The notes under the pieces are model-generated. The model ran no database searches and was not told the origin of the DNA. It saw only the letters and a list, made by a program, of their open reading frames with translations. A stretch of DNA of 64,000 nt. Source: Adiantum capillus-veneris. Taxonomy: Eukaryota; Streptophyta; Polypodiopsida; Polypodiales; Pteridaceae. Made by a program: the position numbers and the translations under genes. The stretch spans positions 118,291,018 through 118,355,017 of the forward strand of contig CM043958.1 of NCBI GenBank assembly GCA_014529385.2, given 5' to 3'. Positions 49,506-62,277 of this stretch are shown here, in pieces; within the stretch, counting starts at the first letter, position 1, and every line of letters starts with the position of its first letter.

Positions 49506-49851
49506 ACGACCCTGATGGAGAAGAGGACCTACACAGTTTCGAAGGAGGCTACAGCAAAGGATTCGAGCCATACTTTTTCGTCGTCTAGAGTTCAGATGAA
49601 GATGGATCTCTATGAAGATAGAGCTCTACTTTCCTCCCATATTGTCTACACATTGTATAGCTCAGTTCACACATTTCACGCCTTTTGCCTTTCACACCTA
49701 TCAGCTTAGTTTAGGATTCCGCAGTATTTATATCTTGTTATCCTAGTTTAATTTATTTTGTTAATATGACTTTGTATCAGATACACCGCATTGTAACTTC
49801 CTGGTCTCATAGGTCACTTTGGCCTTTTGAAGACGTTAATATAACATTTCA

Positions 49852-49853
<2 letters not shown>
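49506..49853 (+). other. LINE A 3'UTR and conserved tail
   Basis: After the ORF2 remnant, the 3'UTR matches those of copies C and I (TTTATATCTTGTTATCCTAG, TGACTTTGTATCAGATACAC). It ends at GACGTTAATATAACATTTCA before (TC)n. The absence of a poly(A) tail is noteworthy. Confidence 0.8.
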
Positions 49854-49891
<38 letters not shown>

Positions 49892-49894
<3 letters not shown>

Positions 49895-52800
49895 GTTTCA
49901 CGGTGGGAGCAAGGCCAGTGGGCGTAGCAGTAGAGCATGCTCTCTTGACACTATCTGTTTCATTCCAGTATAGTACAGCCCAAACATCGAGAGGCAGGTC
50001 ACACACTCGTTATACATTTACACCAGAGATTGCTTCTGTTTATACAGAGGAGATCTGGGACTGTCTATGGGAAGGCACAGCTGGTACAAGCCTCTCAGTG
50101 GAGGAGTGCATCACTTTACTGACTGAGACACTGCATGGTGCTGCATCAGTGGCATACCCACACACCCAGCCGGGCAGGAGACCACATTCTAGGAGCATGC
50201 CCCAGAATAGTTGGTATGATGAGGAGTGCAGAGAGATGAGAGCCCGGCTTCAGAGGGATCTTCTTTTAGGACTCATCACTTACAGACAGTCTCTGATTGC
50301 TTCCCGACGCCTTGTGCGACTAAAGAAGCGAGCTTACCTGGCTCAGATGGAACGAGAATTATATCAAATGTTCTTGAGTAGGGATTCAGGAGAGGCATGG
50401 CGACTCTTTCATGAGCACTCCCCTCCCCCAGTGATTACTTCACCTGATGTGTGGGGCCAGTATGCGACGTCGTTATACACGGTTCCTGGACAGGAACCCC
50501 TTCCAGACCCTACAGAGCCATGCCCAGCTACGAGCACCTTCTTTACCACTGGGATGGTACAGAGGGCCATTGACAGGATGAGGACCGGGAGGGCATATGA
50601 TCATGACGGTCTAGTAGCGGAGCACTTTATACATGCTAGGGATATGCTGATGGAGGTTCTTGCAGTGTTGTTCAATCGTGCCATGTGTGAGGGGTTACCT
50701 GAGACTTGGAGGTTGTCTACTATTGTGCCTATCTTCAAGGCACGGGATCCTACAGAGCCTGGGAAATACCGCACTATTATGGTTCGGCACACATTGGCAC
50801 GGTTGTATGCATCCATTCTTGAGCAGCGCTTGAGTATTTGGGTAGAGATGAGAGGGTACGGACAAAGGGTCAAGCCGGTTTCAGGAGGGGTTTCTCCACT
50901 CTTGATCATATTTTGACACTTAGAGCCATCATTGAGGAGGGCAGGTCACATGGGAGACGGATTTATTGTAGCTTTGTGGATTTCCCCAAAGCATTTGACA
51001 AGGTACCGAGAGCTCGATTGATGCGCAGACTACAGGAGATGGGGGTGCCCATAGAGTTGATTTGGGGAATTATGGCTTTGTACAGATCGGTGATGGGACA
51101 TGTACGCACTCCGGAAGGGGTATCTGATTTAGTTCACTCTACTATTGGGGTGAAACAGGGCTGCCCATTGTCTCCTACTCTATTTGGTATGTATGTTGAT
51201 GAGGTGTCTAATTACATTGACAGAGGGGATGACAGAGGTGCCCAGCTGGCACGGACGTGGATCCCATTGTTGTTATATGCTGATGATATTGTGTTGATAT
51301 CTGACTCACCAGAGGGTATGCAGCGACATTTGGATGCACTACACAGTTTTTCAAAGGATAGTGGATTGTGTGTAAACCTTGGTAAAACCAAGGTTATGGT
51401 GTTTAACACCACACACCAGTGGATCAGGAAATCAGCACCTACTTTCACATATGGTCAGGAGATTGCGGAGTATACAGATACGTACACTTACCTGGGGGCA
51501 ATCTTCGCTGGGCCGAGATTTTCTTTGAGAAGAGTAGCAGAGACTAGACTGACTAGAGCTTATGCGGCCTTGGTAGGACTAGAGAGGATGTGTTTGCAGG
51601 TTCAATTTCAGGAACCTAAGACAAAGCTATGGCTCTTTGATACTTTGGTTGCATCTACTATGCTATATGGGGTGCAGGTTTGGGGACGTTCTGTAGGCCA
51701 GGATGGTTGGAGACGTATGGAGAGGCCCTTGGTATCTATGATCTCTCGGCTAATTAGAGCCAAGGCATCCGTACCATATGATATCATTTGAGCGGAGTTC
51801 GCTCCCCCCCTTATGGAGATTGAGGCGCTTACTAGATCAGTCTCCTTTGTACACAACCTATGGGATACTACCAGAGACAGATATGCCAGGCTGGCCCTAG
51901 AGTCCTCCAGACAGCTAGCTCTACAGGGGGATACATCATGCTGGTATGCACAGATGACATCATGGTTTCAGACACATGCCTTCACCATGGACAGGCTGCC
52001 TCCTTTTCAGTACTCTCTACAGGCACCCTTGATGTCTCTCACACGGGTGGAGATTACTAGAGTCATTCGTCAAGATCTGATCCAGCTGGACATGAGGAGG
52101 ACATGGATAGAGGCGGTACAGGAGTTGGGCACGAAGACGGCTTTCTATAGAGAGCATCTTCTCCACCTCACAGGGGATGGGTTTGTGATTCGACCTAGCT
52201 ATATGGACACATCTTTCTCATGGCTTGCGTTGTGCCATTGGCCAGATATGCACATCCTCACATCAGCTCGAGATTGAGACTGGCAGATTCAGAGGGATAC
52301 CAGAAGATAGCAGGATATGCCGCTTATGCCATCTAGAGCCAGACACAGAGTTACATTACATATGTCATTGCACAGTGTACTATGAGATACGAGGCCATTT
52401 TCATTGTCTATTCAGAGAGGGTTTTGGGCCTCTATCTAGGGTCATGAGCTATGAGGATCAAAGATGTCTTGGACTGTATCTACTTGAGTTACACAGGCAC
52501 AGAGACACTTTACAAAGGAGACCTGGAGAGAGACGGTCCCAGAGACAAATTACAGATTTCTTTACACTAGATATTGGACCCCCAGAGGAGCAGCCAGAGG
52601 AGCAGACACCATTGCAGAGCTCTGCCCACACTCATACTACCGCTACTGGTATTCTCATAGACCGAGCATTGGAGCTAGGGAGATCCAGACGCCCGTCATT
52701 GAGGAGAGGAGCTACACAACATCGACGGAGACTACAGCCAGAAGAGCAGACACCATTGCATAGCTCTGCAACATCGACGGAGACTACAGCCAGAGGAGCA

Positions 52801-53152
52801 GACACCATTGCAAAGCTCAGCCCGCACTCATACTACCGTTACTGGCATTCTCATAGACCGAGCATTGGAGTAGGGAGATCTAGACGCCCGCGATTGAGGA
52901 GAGGAGCTACACAACATCGACAGAGACTACATCAGAGGATTCGAGTCATACTCTCTTGACGTCCAGAGTGCAGATGAGGATGGATCTCCCCCATATCTTC
53001 CCCCCTTCTTTCATTGTACTACACATTGTATTTTGTTTCAGTTCTTTTTGATTCCGGACATGGTATCAGATTCACTATGTTGTAACGCCTTGGTCTCATA
53101 GGTCATTTTGGCCCTTTGAAGACGTTAATATTTCATTTCATTTCTCTCTCTC
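49892..53152 (+). mobile_element. LINE copy B, 5'-truncated, RT and C-terminal part
   Basis: Starts immediately after (TC)n within the end of the endonuclease (TVGARPVGVAVEHALLTLS), so it is 5'-truncated. Frames: 49903-50916, 50838-51791, 51813-52277 and 52225-52959, shifted relative to each other. Visible are RRLVRLKKRAYLAQMEREL, IVPIFKARDPTEPGKYRTIM, GQAGFRRGFSTLDHILTLR, SFVDFPKAFDKVPRARL, GVKQGCPLSPTLFGMYVDE, YADDIVLISD and CRLCHLEPDTELHYICHC. The 3'UTR is a different variant (TTGTTTCAGTTCTTTTTGAT, ATTCACTATGTTGTAACGCC) ending TTTCATTTCATTTCTCTCTC. Confidence 0.9.
52585..52935 (+). repeat. Tandem duplication in LINE B ORF2 C-terminal tail
   Basis: The coding stretch with GAGCAGACACCATTGCA is present three times (near 52596, 52744, 52797). 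The basic segment encoding GILIDRALELGRSRRP with RRGATQHRRRL is present twice. The other LINE copies have one. The second round is in another frame. Confidence 0.8.
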
Positions 53153-55782
53153 GTAAAGTTCAGTGATTTTGAAGCTTATGTTCGTGTGTTGCTATTGATC
53201 TCTCGCTTGGAGTATCCAAGCCTGTAACAGTTGTATCAAAGCTCAAAGGGATTCTTCTTCTATAGAGGATCCGATCTCTTCTGCAACACACTCAGATTCT
53301 CAAGGAGAATCTGACAGAGCAGTCAAGATTTTGTTCGTGAAAAGAATCTTCATGCCCCTGCCCTGGCTTAATAGCCACTCCCACCCTTCGTCCATCGCGC
53401 ATCGGGCGCATTCCCATCTTCATCGCTCTGTCTTAAGGGACATAAGCCATAAAGAACCCAAGAGTATACATGGGTTCTCGCAGAGAATCTGATAGAGATA
53501 ACATCTCGCGCGGGGGGGGAAGGGGTATATAGGCAAAGAAAAGTTGAAATCCGGCGTGGGAATTGAAGAAAAGAATGAAGAATTGAGCAAACTTTCGACA
53601 GCAAAGTTTGCTAGAGCGGAGTACAAACGTCAACTACAGGTTGACACATGTGTGAAAAGATTAATCAAGTACTCCAAAGACCCAAACTTTGCGAAACACC
53701 TGAGAATTACCCTATGGATGAGATTCAGGATTAGCTCGCAGTCTTCACAAAGAAAAGGGTGAGGGTGCCATGATCTTCTTGCATATGGTGGGGCCTGAAT
53801 ATGCAAAAGCATGTAGGTTATTGTTTCACAAAGTATATTAAGCCATACCAACCAACAAAGAAATCATGCACAAGTTTTCAACCTTGTTTGTATATGAGAG
53901 ATGCCCATCTTGGCATGCAGAGTCCAACGGGTCAGCGGAAGGTTGCATGGGCTAATTTTGGTGAATAGGTCCTACATCACTGCAATAAGATCCCGGGCAA
54001 TATGGACAAAGAGCTCAAGAACTAGACTGACTACAATGAGAATGGTCAACATGTGACTCAGACCACACAATCCACTTCGAAAGCTCTCATTGACCATGGG
54101 GGGATAACTCCTATTTCATGCAGTTTGGGCCCTCACTCATTTTTGAATTACAACACCAGATGGATGAGATTCACACCAGATGAGAGGCCATTGATTCTCC
54201 TTTCAGGTCGAGAAGCTGAAAGGACAAACAAGTGTAGAAACATGGAAACTGTACTCGTAGAAAGAGTTGGACAGAGCTCTTGAAAAGAAGATGAACCAGA
54301 TAATGAAAGGCTTGAAGCACTCTAGGGAGGAGAGGAAACCGGTCGATTTCCCCGGTTTTTGGGCCGGAAGTCGGCTTTCGAGGTGGCAAGTAGATCCAAG
54401 AAGTGTGCTAATTTCAAGGATGACTCGGATTTTTCTTCGTCTTCAAAGAGTTCCGACAATTCGTCTTCCTCTAGTGCTAGTGAGGATGAGAAAAGGTGGA
54501 AGAAGCGGATAAAAAGCAAGGAAAGCAGATTTCTAAAAAAATCTTTTGAACTTAGCACATCTAGACATCTGTTATCGGTGAGATCTGGATGTGATGGCTA
54601 AGTGAATGAAGAATGAATGTGATTTGCAACTTAGCGCATATAGACATCTGTTAGAGATCGATGAGATCTAGATGTGATGCCTAAGTTAAGTTGAATCAAG
54701 ATTCTAGTGCATCAAGATGTCTATCTGGATGAGATGACTGGATATTGTTGTGAGTGCATCAAGAGTTTCGGAAGGATGAGATGGCTACACAGTTATCTAG
54801 GTGCATCAAGAGTTTTGGACTGAATGAGATGGCTAGATTGAATGATTGAAAACACGATGTTCAGAGTGAACTAAGTGTTTGATTCTGTGAACTGCATGCT
54901 ATATGGATATACTGTCTTGTGAGGATAGTCATGGACATAGTTTGCTTGGTTGAAATGTGAAATGAATGGTATGAATCTGATAGTAACAAGACATAGTAGA
55001 TCAAGACATCCGTACACATCAGCGTGGTCTGGATGTGATTGCTAAATGGTTACAATGATCGGGATTTATATCTGAGACCCTCGACAGAAATGTGATTGAT
55101 CAATGATTGATGTCTTTGTGGATTCGTGGAGTCCAGTGCATGAGTACATAGAGTCCTCAAGAAAGTTTCTATCCTTCGGTTGTTTTTGCAAGCGTAATCG
55201 AGGGCAATTACAACTCTTTAAAGAGGGGGGGATGTCACAAAGTGATGATGTGGCATGCCCAACTGGCAGAGAAATGGCCGTGTGCACGAGAGAGACCGAA
55301 GAACCAACCTAAAGAACTATTGAGCACCGACCGTTGGGCCCAAAACCCTAAAATCCCGAAGCTTGAACTCTGAGGCTGATTTCCGTAAAACGCGTTGACA
55401 TGCTGACATGGCATTCTGTACGGACAATGACGTGGAATGACTATGGATTTCCTCATTTTGCGCTGCTGGTGCCACGTGGCAGGCAGTACAGATTTTCGCA
55501 AAAAGCGCTGGCTGTTTTGGGCAAGTTTCAACGCTAGCATTTGGGAGCAGATGCTTTTGGGGTTTAGTGCTTTTGAACTCAATGCTCTGGGGCTCTGATT
55601 TCGGGCAACCCTTGTACTGTTTATAAGAGCCCCTGGGCTTCACTCTGTAGAGCATCTGGACGCAAAGTCTGAAAGCAGAGAACCCTTGGGAGTTGTACTT
55701 TGTTGTGAGCAATAATAAAGAAATACGGCAAGGGGCGCTAGTCTTTGGGCCAATGCATCTGGGCATGGAATTCCGTCGTGCC

Positions 55783-55783
<1 letters not shown>
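53153..55783 (+). mobile_element. Degenerate non-autonomous LTR element
   Basis: 53153-53228 could be the end of a 5' LTR (ends TGTAACA). It is followed by TTGTATCAAAGCTC, a PBS-like motif. Short gag-like hydrophilic frames follow (53544-53762, 54359-54601 with a Ser/Lys-rich stretch). Repeated CATCTAGACATCTGTT-type sentences lie at 54550-54700. Then comes a purine tract AAAGAGGGGGGGA (55218-55230) and, at 55231, TGTCACAAAG beginning a putative 3' LTR with TGTTTATAAGAG (TATA-like) and AATAAAG near 55711. No pol was found. The 5' LTR is cut by LINE B and the 3' LTR by (TC)n at 55784. Confidence 0.55.
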
Positions 55784-55872
<89 letters not shown>

Positions 55873-56034
55873 CATACAGTCCCAGTTTGTAGTAGTTGTA
55901 TTTTTTGTTTCAGTTCTTTTTTATGCCGGACATGGTATCAGATTCACTATGTTGTAACAGCTTGGTCTCATAGGTCATTTTGGCCTTTTGAAGACGTTAA
56001 TATATCATTTCATTTCATTTCTCTCTCTCTCTCT
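55784..56034 (+). mobile_element. Tail-only LINE copy, B subfamily
   Basis: (TC)n (55784-55869, one CC interruption) is followed by about 150 bp of the B-type 3'UTR (TTTGTTTCAGTTCTTTT, GACATGGTATCAGATTCACT, GGTCTCATAGGTCATTTTGG), then TTTCATTTCATTTC and (CT)n at 56020-56034. Confidence 0.85.
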
Positions 56035-56215
56035 TGACGCTCCACATGACGGTGCGGGACCTGTGGGACTAAATTAAAGGTGGCCGCCTGGAATTGTAAT
56101 GGATCTCTACGCCTTGATGTAGGTGCCTTTGAGGATAGTTTCACTGGGAGGGACATCATTTTCTATTATGAGACACATCAGGCTCCTGGGCAGTCCATGC
56201 CACAGGTGAGCGGAT
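56035..56215 (+). mobile_element. LINE ORF1/ORF2 junction fragment, 3'-truncated
   Basis: Directly after (CT)n comes the ORF1-ORF2 spacer (ATGACGGTGCGGGACCTGTG) and the ORF2 start: WNCNGSLRLDVGAFEDSFTG and FYYETHQAPGQSMPQVS. The LINE sequence stops near 56215 at GTGAGCGGATGG and host intron sequence follows. LINEs are usually 5'-truncated, so loss of the 3' part is abnormal. Closest to copy D (SLRLDVGALEDSFTRRDIIF). Confidence 0.8.
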
Positions 56216-56424
56216 GGGATGAAAGCTCAAAACTGCTGAAAGCTGCCCTTAGCTGAATAAGTAGACCCCTTGGTTAAGGAAGCCCCAAGCAGCCTAAGGC
56301 AGCGGAATGTAATGCACATCAAAATTGAGGCAGAAAAGAAGAAGAATGCAAGCGCAAAGCAAAGGCGAAAGAGAGAAGGGCAAGTCAGCGAACACCAGGA
56401 GAGAAGTTGAGATACAGCACTTAC

Positions 56425-56580
56425 AAGTTCTCCACCAATTACATGCACATCCGTAAAGTCTCTGGTCTTAGTATAATACTTGACATCAGCTGCTTGACAG
56501 ACAGCCACCTTTGCTCCAAGGTCTAGAGTCTTGACAAGATAAGTCTTTCCCTGATGAATGTACACAGCTCCTTCATAAAC
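56425..56580 (-). CDS. HRQ1: HRQ1-like helicase exon immediately upstream of the giant intron
   Basis: One hundred and fifty-six bases (52 codons), acceptor GTGATCAG, donor GAACTT|GTAAGT, phase 0. Encodes VYEGAVYIHQGKTYLVKTLD, LGAKVAVCQAADVKYYTKTR and DFTDVHVIGGEL. This is the conserved segment (AVYxHQGxTYLV-x-LDL and YYTKTRDYTD) found between helicase core and DUF1998 in plant HRQ1-type proteins, which act on DNA in the nucleus in crosslink repair. The product joins in phase to the exon at 19672-19839. Confidence 0.9.
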
Positions 56581-56749
56581 CTGATCACAAAAATTCCATT
56601 GCAGGTTCTATGAATCACATTTTCTGGGAAGAAACATGGAAGAGCCAAATCTCTTAAATAAAGCAAGAACAAGAACTTCCATCCTAGAGGCAAAGCTTTG
56701 ACACACTTACATACAAGGCATATGAAAGCTCATTTAACAAAAATATCAC

Positions 56750-56866
56750 CTCAAAGAAAGCTTTGCTCTCTTCCACCTCCTCAATCACCTCATTTGTTGC
56801 ACTATTCACTATAATGTATTTCTCTGGTTCAATTGCACGAATGCTTACAGCCTGCGCTATAAATCT
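56750..56866 (-). CDS. HRQ1: HRQ1-like helicase exon, most upstream one in the window
   Basis: One hundred and seventeen bases (39 codons), acceptor GTGTGGACAG preceded by a pyrimidine-rich stretch, donor GAG|GTGATA, phase 0. Encodes RFIAQAVSIRAIEPEKYIIV, NSATNEVIEEVEESKAFFE. The VSIRAIE and EVEESKAFF motifs precede the VYEGAVYIHQG exon in this family. Upstream the same frame meets a stop after seven codons, which supports an intron there. The N-terminal helicase exons (Walker A, DEAH box) are not in the window unless a short exon at 56867-57718 was missed; they probably lie beyond 64000. Confidence 0.87.
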
Positions 56867-57718
56867 CTGTCCACACCAAATGTCACATCAGAAACCAGAT
56901 GCAAGAAAGAGAGCATTAGAATGACAAAGATTAAAGACATTCAGTGGTATTCTCCTTGGGTGTTGGTTGAAACAGCTCAACAATTTTTTAAGTCTGCAGA
57001 AACATTCATAGAGAGAGAAAAACCAATGTCCCAAAAGGGCAATGTGACCTATGAGACTGAAACAGTGAATACAATGAGCTGTCTACCTATGCTAGTAAAC
57101 AGCCTATGTGAAGGTGCAGCCATTATCCAAACTAAACTAGATATCACTAAAGATCTCGCCTATGTTGTGAGGAAAGAGTGTCTACGCCTCTCCATTGCCC
57201 TGGAGGAGCCGCCTGCAGTATCTCACTGGCTGCAAAGAGTATGCAGCAGCGCAGTCCAAATAGCTGTCAAGGTGGTCGATGTTGGGGAAGATTGTGAGTC
57301 CAAATGTGAGCACAACCAGCCTTTCACAAGATCCATAAACAAGCACAATCAGCACCAACAATGCCACGAGCTCTTGCTGACCTGAGAAATGATGTCTGCA
57401 TAGAGCGAGGGATGTATATGTCGTAAGATTATTGAGGGAAAGTGTAGACAACGCTATTGTTCAGGAGAGTAGGTGCCCCCACACGCGGCGCAGCAAATTG
57501 GACGTGCAAGGTCCTACTTGCAGCGTTAAATTGGGCCACAGATCAATTAAGGTAAAACAGGCTTTTATTATGAAGACAGCATTATGGGCAGCCTACGGGA
57601 TGGACAGCACCACACAATAGATTATAGAAGGTCACCAGGAGACAAAAAGCATCAAGCAGACAAAACAACAACCTTCAGTTCTCCCCCCACCCCCCACCCC
57701 CCCCCCAAATTCTCTGAG
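56867..57718. other. Probable HRQ1 upstream intron, unrecognised sequence
   Basis: A 154-codon plus frame (56921-57385) is the longest open one and includes EEPPAVSHWLQRVCSSAVQI, but no family was recognised. A minus-strand helicase exon was looked for here and not found. Confidence 0.4.
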
Positions 57719-60730
<3,012 letters not shown>

Positions 60731-60994
60731 GGCCCCGTTCCCTGCTGCTGTGCCCGCTGCCCCTGCGCCTGTCCCTGCCCCCGCTCCCCTGCTGCGTCCT
60801 GCTCTGCTGCCCCTGTTCCCACGACCCTCCCCCCTCAAAACCCCCTGTCGCCTCAAGCTGTCCGCCGCCCTTGCTCCCGCTGCTGCTCCGTGTTGCTCCC
60901 CCTGCTACCACTCCCGCTCTGTTGCCTTGCTGCCCTGCACCCCTGCTCCCGCCCCGTTACCCTTGCTGACACGCCCCCCCCCCCTGTTGTCCGA

Positions 60995-61240
60995 GCGTAG
61001 AGAGAGAATGGAAGGAAAGAAAGAGGCGTAGGGAGAGAAGCAAAAAGCCTAGAAAGAGAAAGAGAGGAAAATGTTGCGTAGAGAGAGAAAGAGGGCAAAA
61101 AGATAAAGCTGGTTTTTTTCAAGCGTAGAGAGAGAGAGAGAGGTGAGAAGCGCAGAGAGAGAAATTTTGCGAGCGTAGAGAGAGAAAGAGGGTTAAAAGA
61201 GAAAAAAAACTGCGCACGTAGAGAGAGAAAACATAGCCGC

Positions 61241-61282
<42 letters not shown>
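60995..61282 (+). repeat. GCGTAGAGAGAGA iterons in LINE D 5'UTR
   Basis: Eight irregularly spaced units (GCGTAGAGAGAGAA and close variants such as GCGTAGGGAGAGAA, GCGCAGAGAGAGAA, GCACGTAGAGAGAGAA) lie before ORF1, the last merging into (GA)n at 61243-61281. Could be protein-binding or promoter repeats. Confidence 0.8.
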
Positions 61283-61283
<1 letters not shown>

Positions 61284-61357
61284 CGCGCACACACACTCTT
61301 TTGCCTCTCTTTTCCACTCCTGTATCCCTCTCCCTGCCCTGTGGCGGCCTTCCGACC

Positions 61358-62247
61358 ATGAGGAAGCAAGATTGCAAAGATGACCCGGTGGAGGATGCCA
61401 TCCAAAAATGCAAAGAAGAGCTGAGTGAGTCCATCAGCATGATCAACCGCCACCTCCTAGGTACTATCAACATACTCGATTCACGCGTGGCAACACACAA
61501 AAGCACGATACATACACTCGAGAATCGCATGAAGGCCCAAGATGAGGAAATCGCACTACTCAAGAAAGACCTTGCAGAGGTGCGATCGCAGAATGTCCTC
61601 GAAGGGGAAGAGCTTCAACCCTCAGTAATTGAAGAGCTTAACACGATTAAGGAACAAGTGTGGGCCATCAAAGAAGGTGGGGAGCAACAAAAAGAAATGA
61701 CAACCTCGTGGGTAGATTGCATCACAAAGACCCAACAAAAAGCAACAAAGGCCGAAAAATGGATCGAGATTGTCAAGAAAGAGAAAGGCAAGGAAATAAC
61801 CCCCACCCCCACACCAACCATCATCAACTTGACACTAGAAGAGGGGCAAAGGAGACGTGTGGAGGCCTTACACGTAAGGATATGTGGCCTCAGAGACCAA
61901 GATAATGTGGATGAAGAGGTGAAAGATCTCATGACTCTGGTGGGGGTCAACAAGCAGACGCATACAAGGGCCTGGAGAGTGGGCACTAAGAAAAGCGGGA
62001 GCAACGGAGAAACCTCAAAGAAAAGGGCACTCATTCTCTGCTTCCCCTCCATGGAAGCGAAGAAGGACATCCTGAAGAAGAGATCTACTCTAAAGAAGAC
62101 TGGCATCTTTCTTGGAGATGACCTCACCTCTTGCAAATTGCTCATATGCAAGAAGTAATGCCGGAAATTAGAGCAGCAAGGGAAAAGGGGGAGATTGCTT
62201 TTTACAAGGATGGAAATGTGGTGATATTGGAGCAACGTCCCGCATGA
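61358..62247 (+). pseudogene. LINE D ORF1, frameshifted near its end
   Basis: The start is taken as ATG 61358 (MRKQDCKDDPVEDAIQKCKE); the frame is open further upstream but without ATG. A coiled coil (residues about 40-80, HTLENRMKAQDEEIALLKKD) and an acidic linker are followed by RRRVEALHVRICGLRDQDN, RALILCFPSMEAKKDILKKR and KTGIFLGDDLT. An indel after DDLT shifts the frame: the tail (QEVMPEIRAAREKGEIAFYK, then DGNVVILEQRPA) is read from the next frame to a stop at 62245-62247, about 30 bp before the ORF2 ATG. Confidence 0.87.
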
Positions 62248-62277
62248 CGGTGCGAGACCTATGGGACCATACTAAAG

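Noticed and set aside
56921-57385. 154-codon plus-strand frame as an independent gene
   Set aside because: No recognised domain, no conserved neighbour and it lies within a probable helicase intron; kept only as unrecognised sequence.
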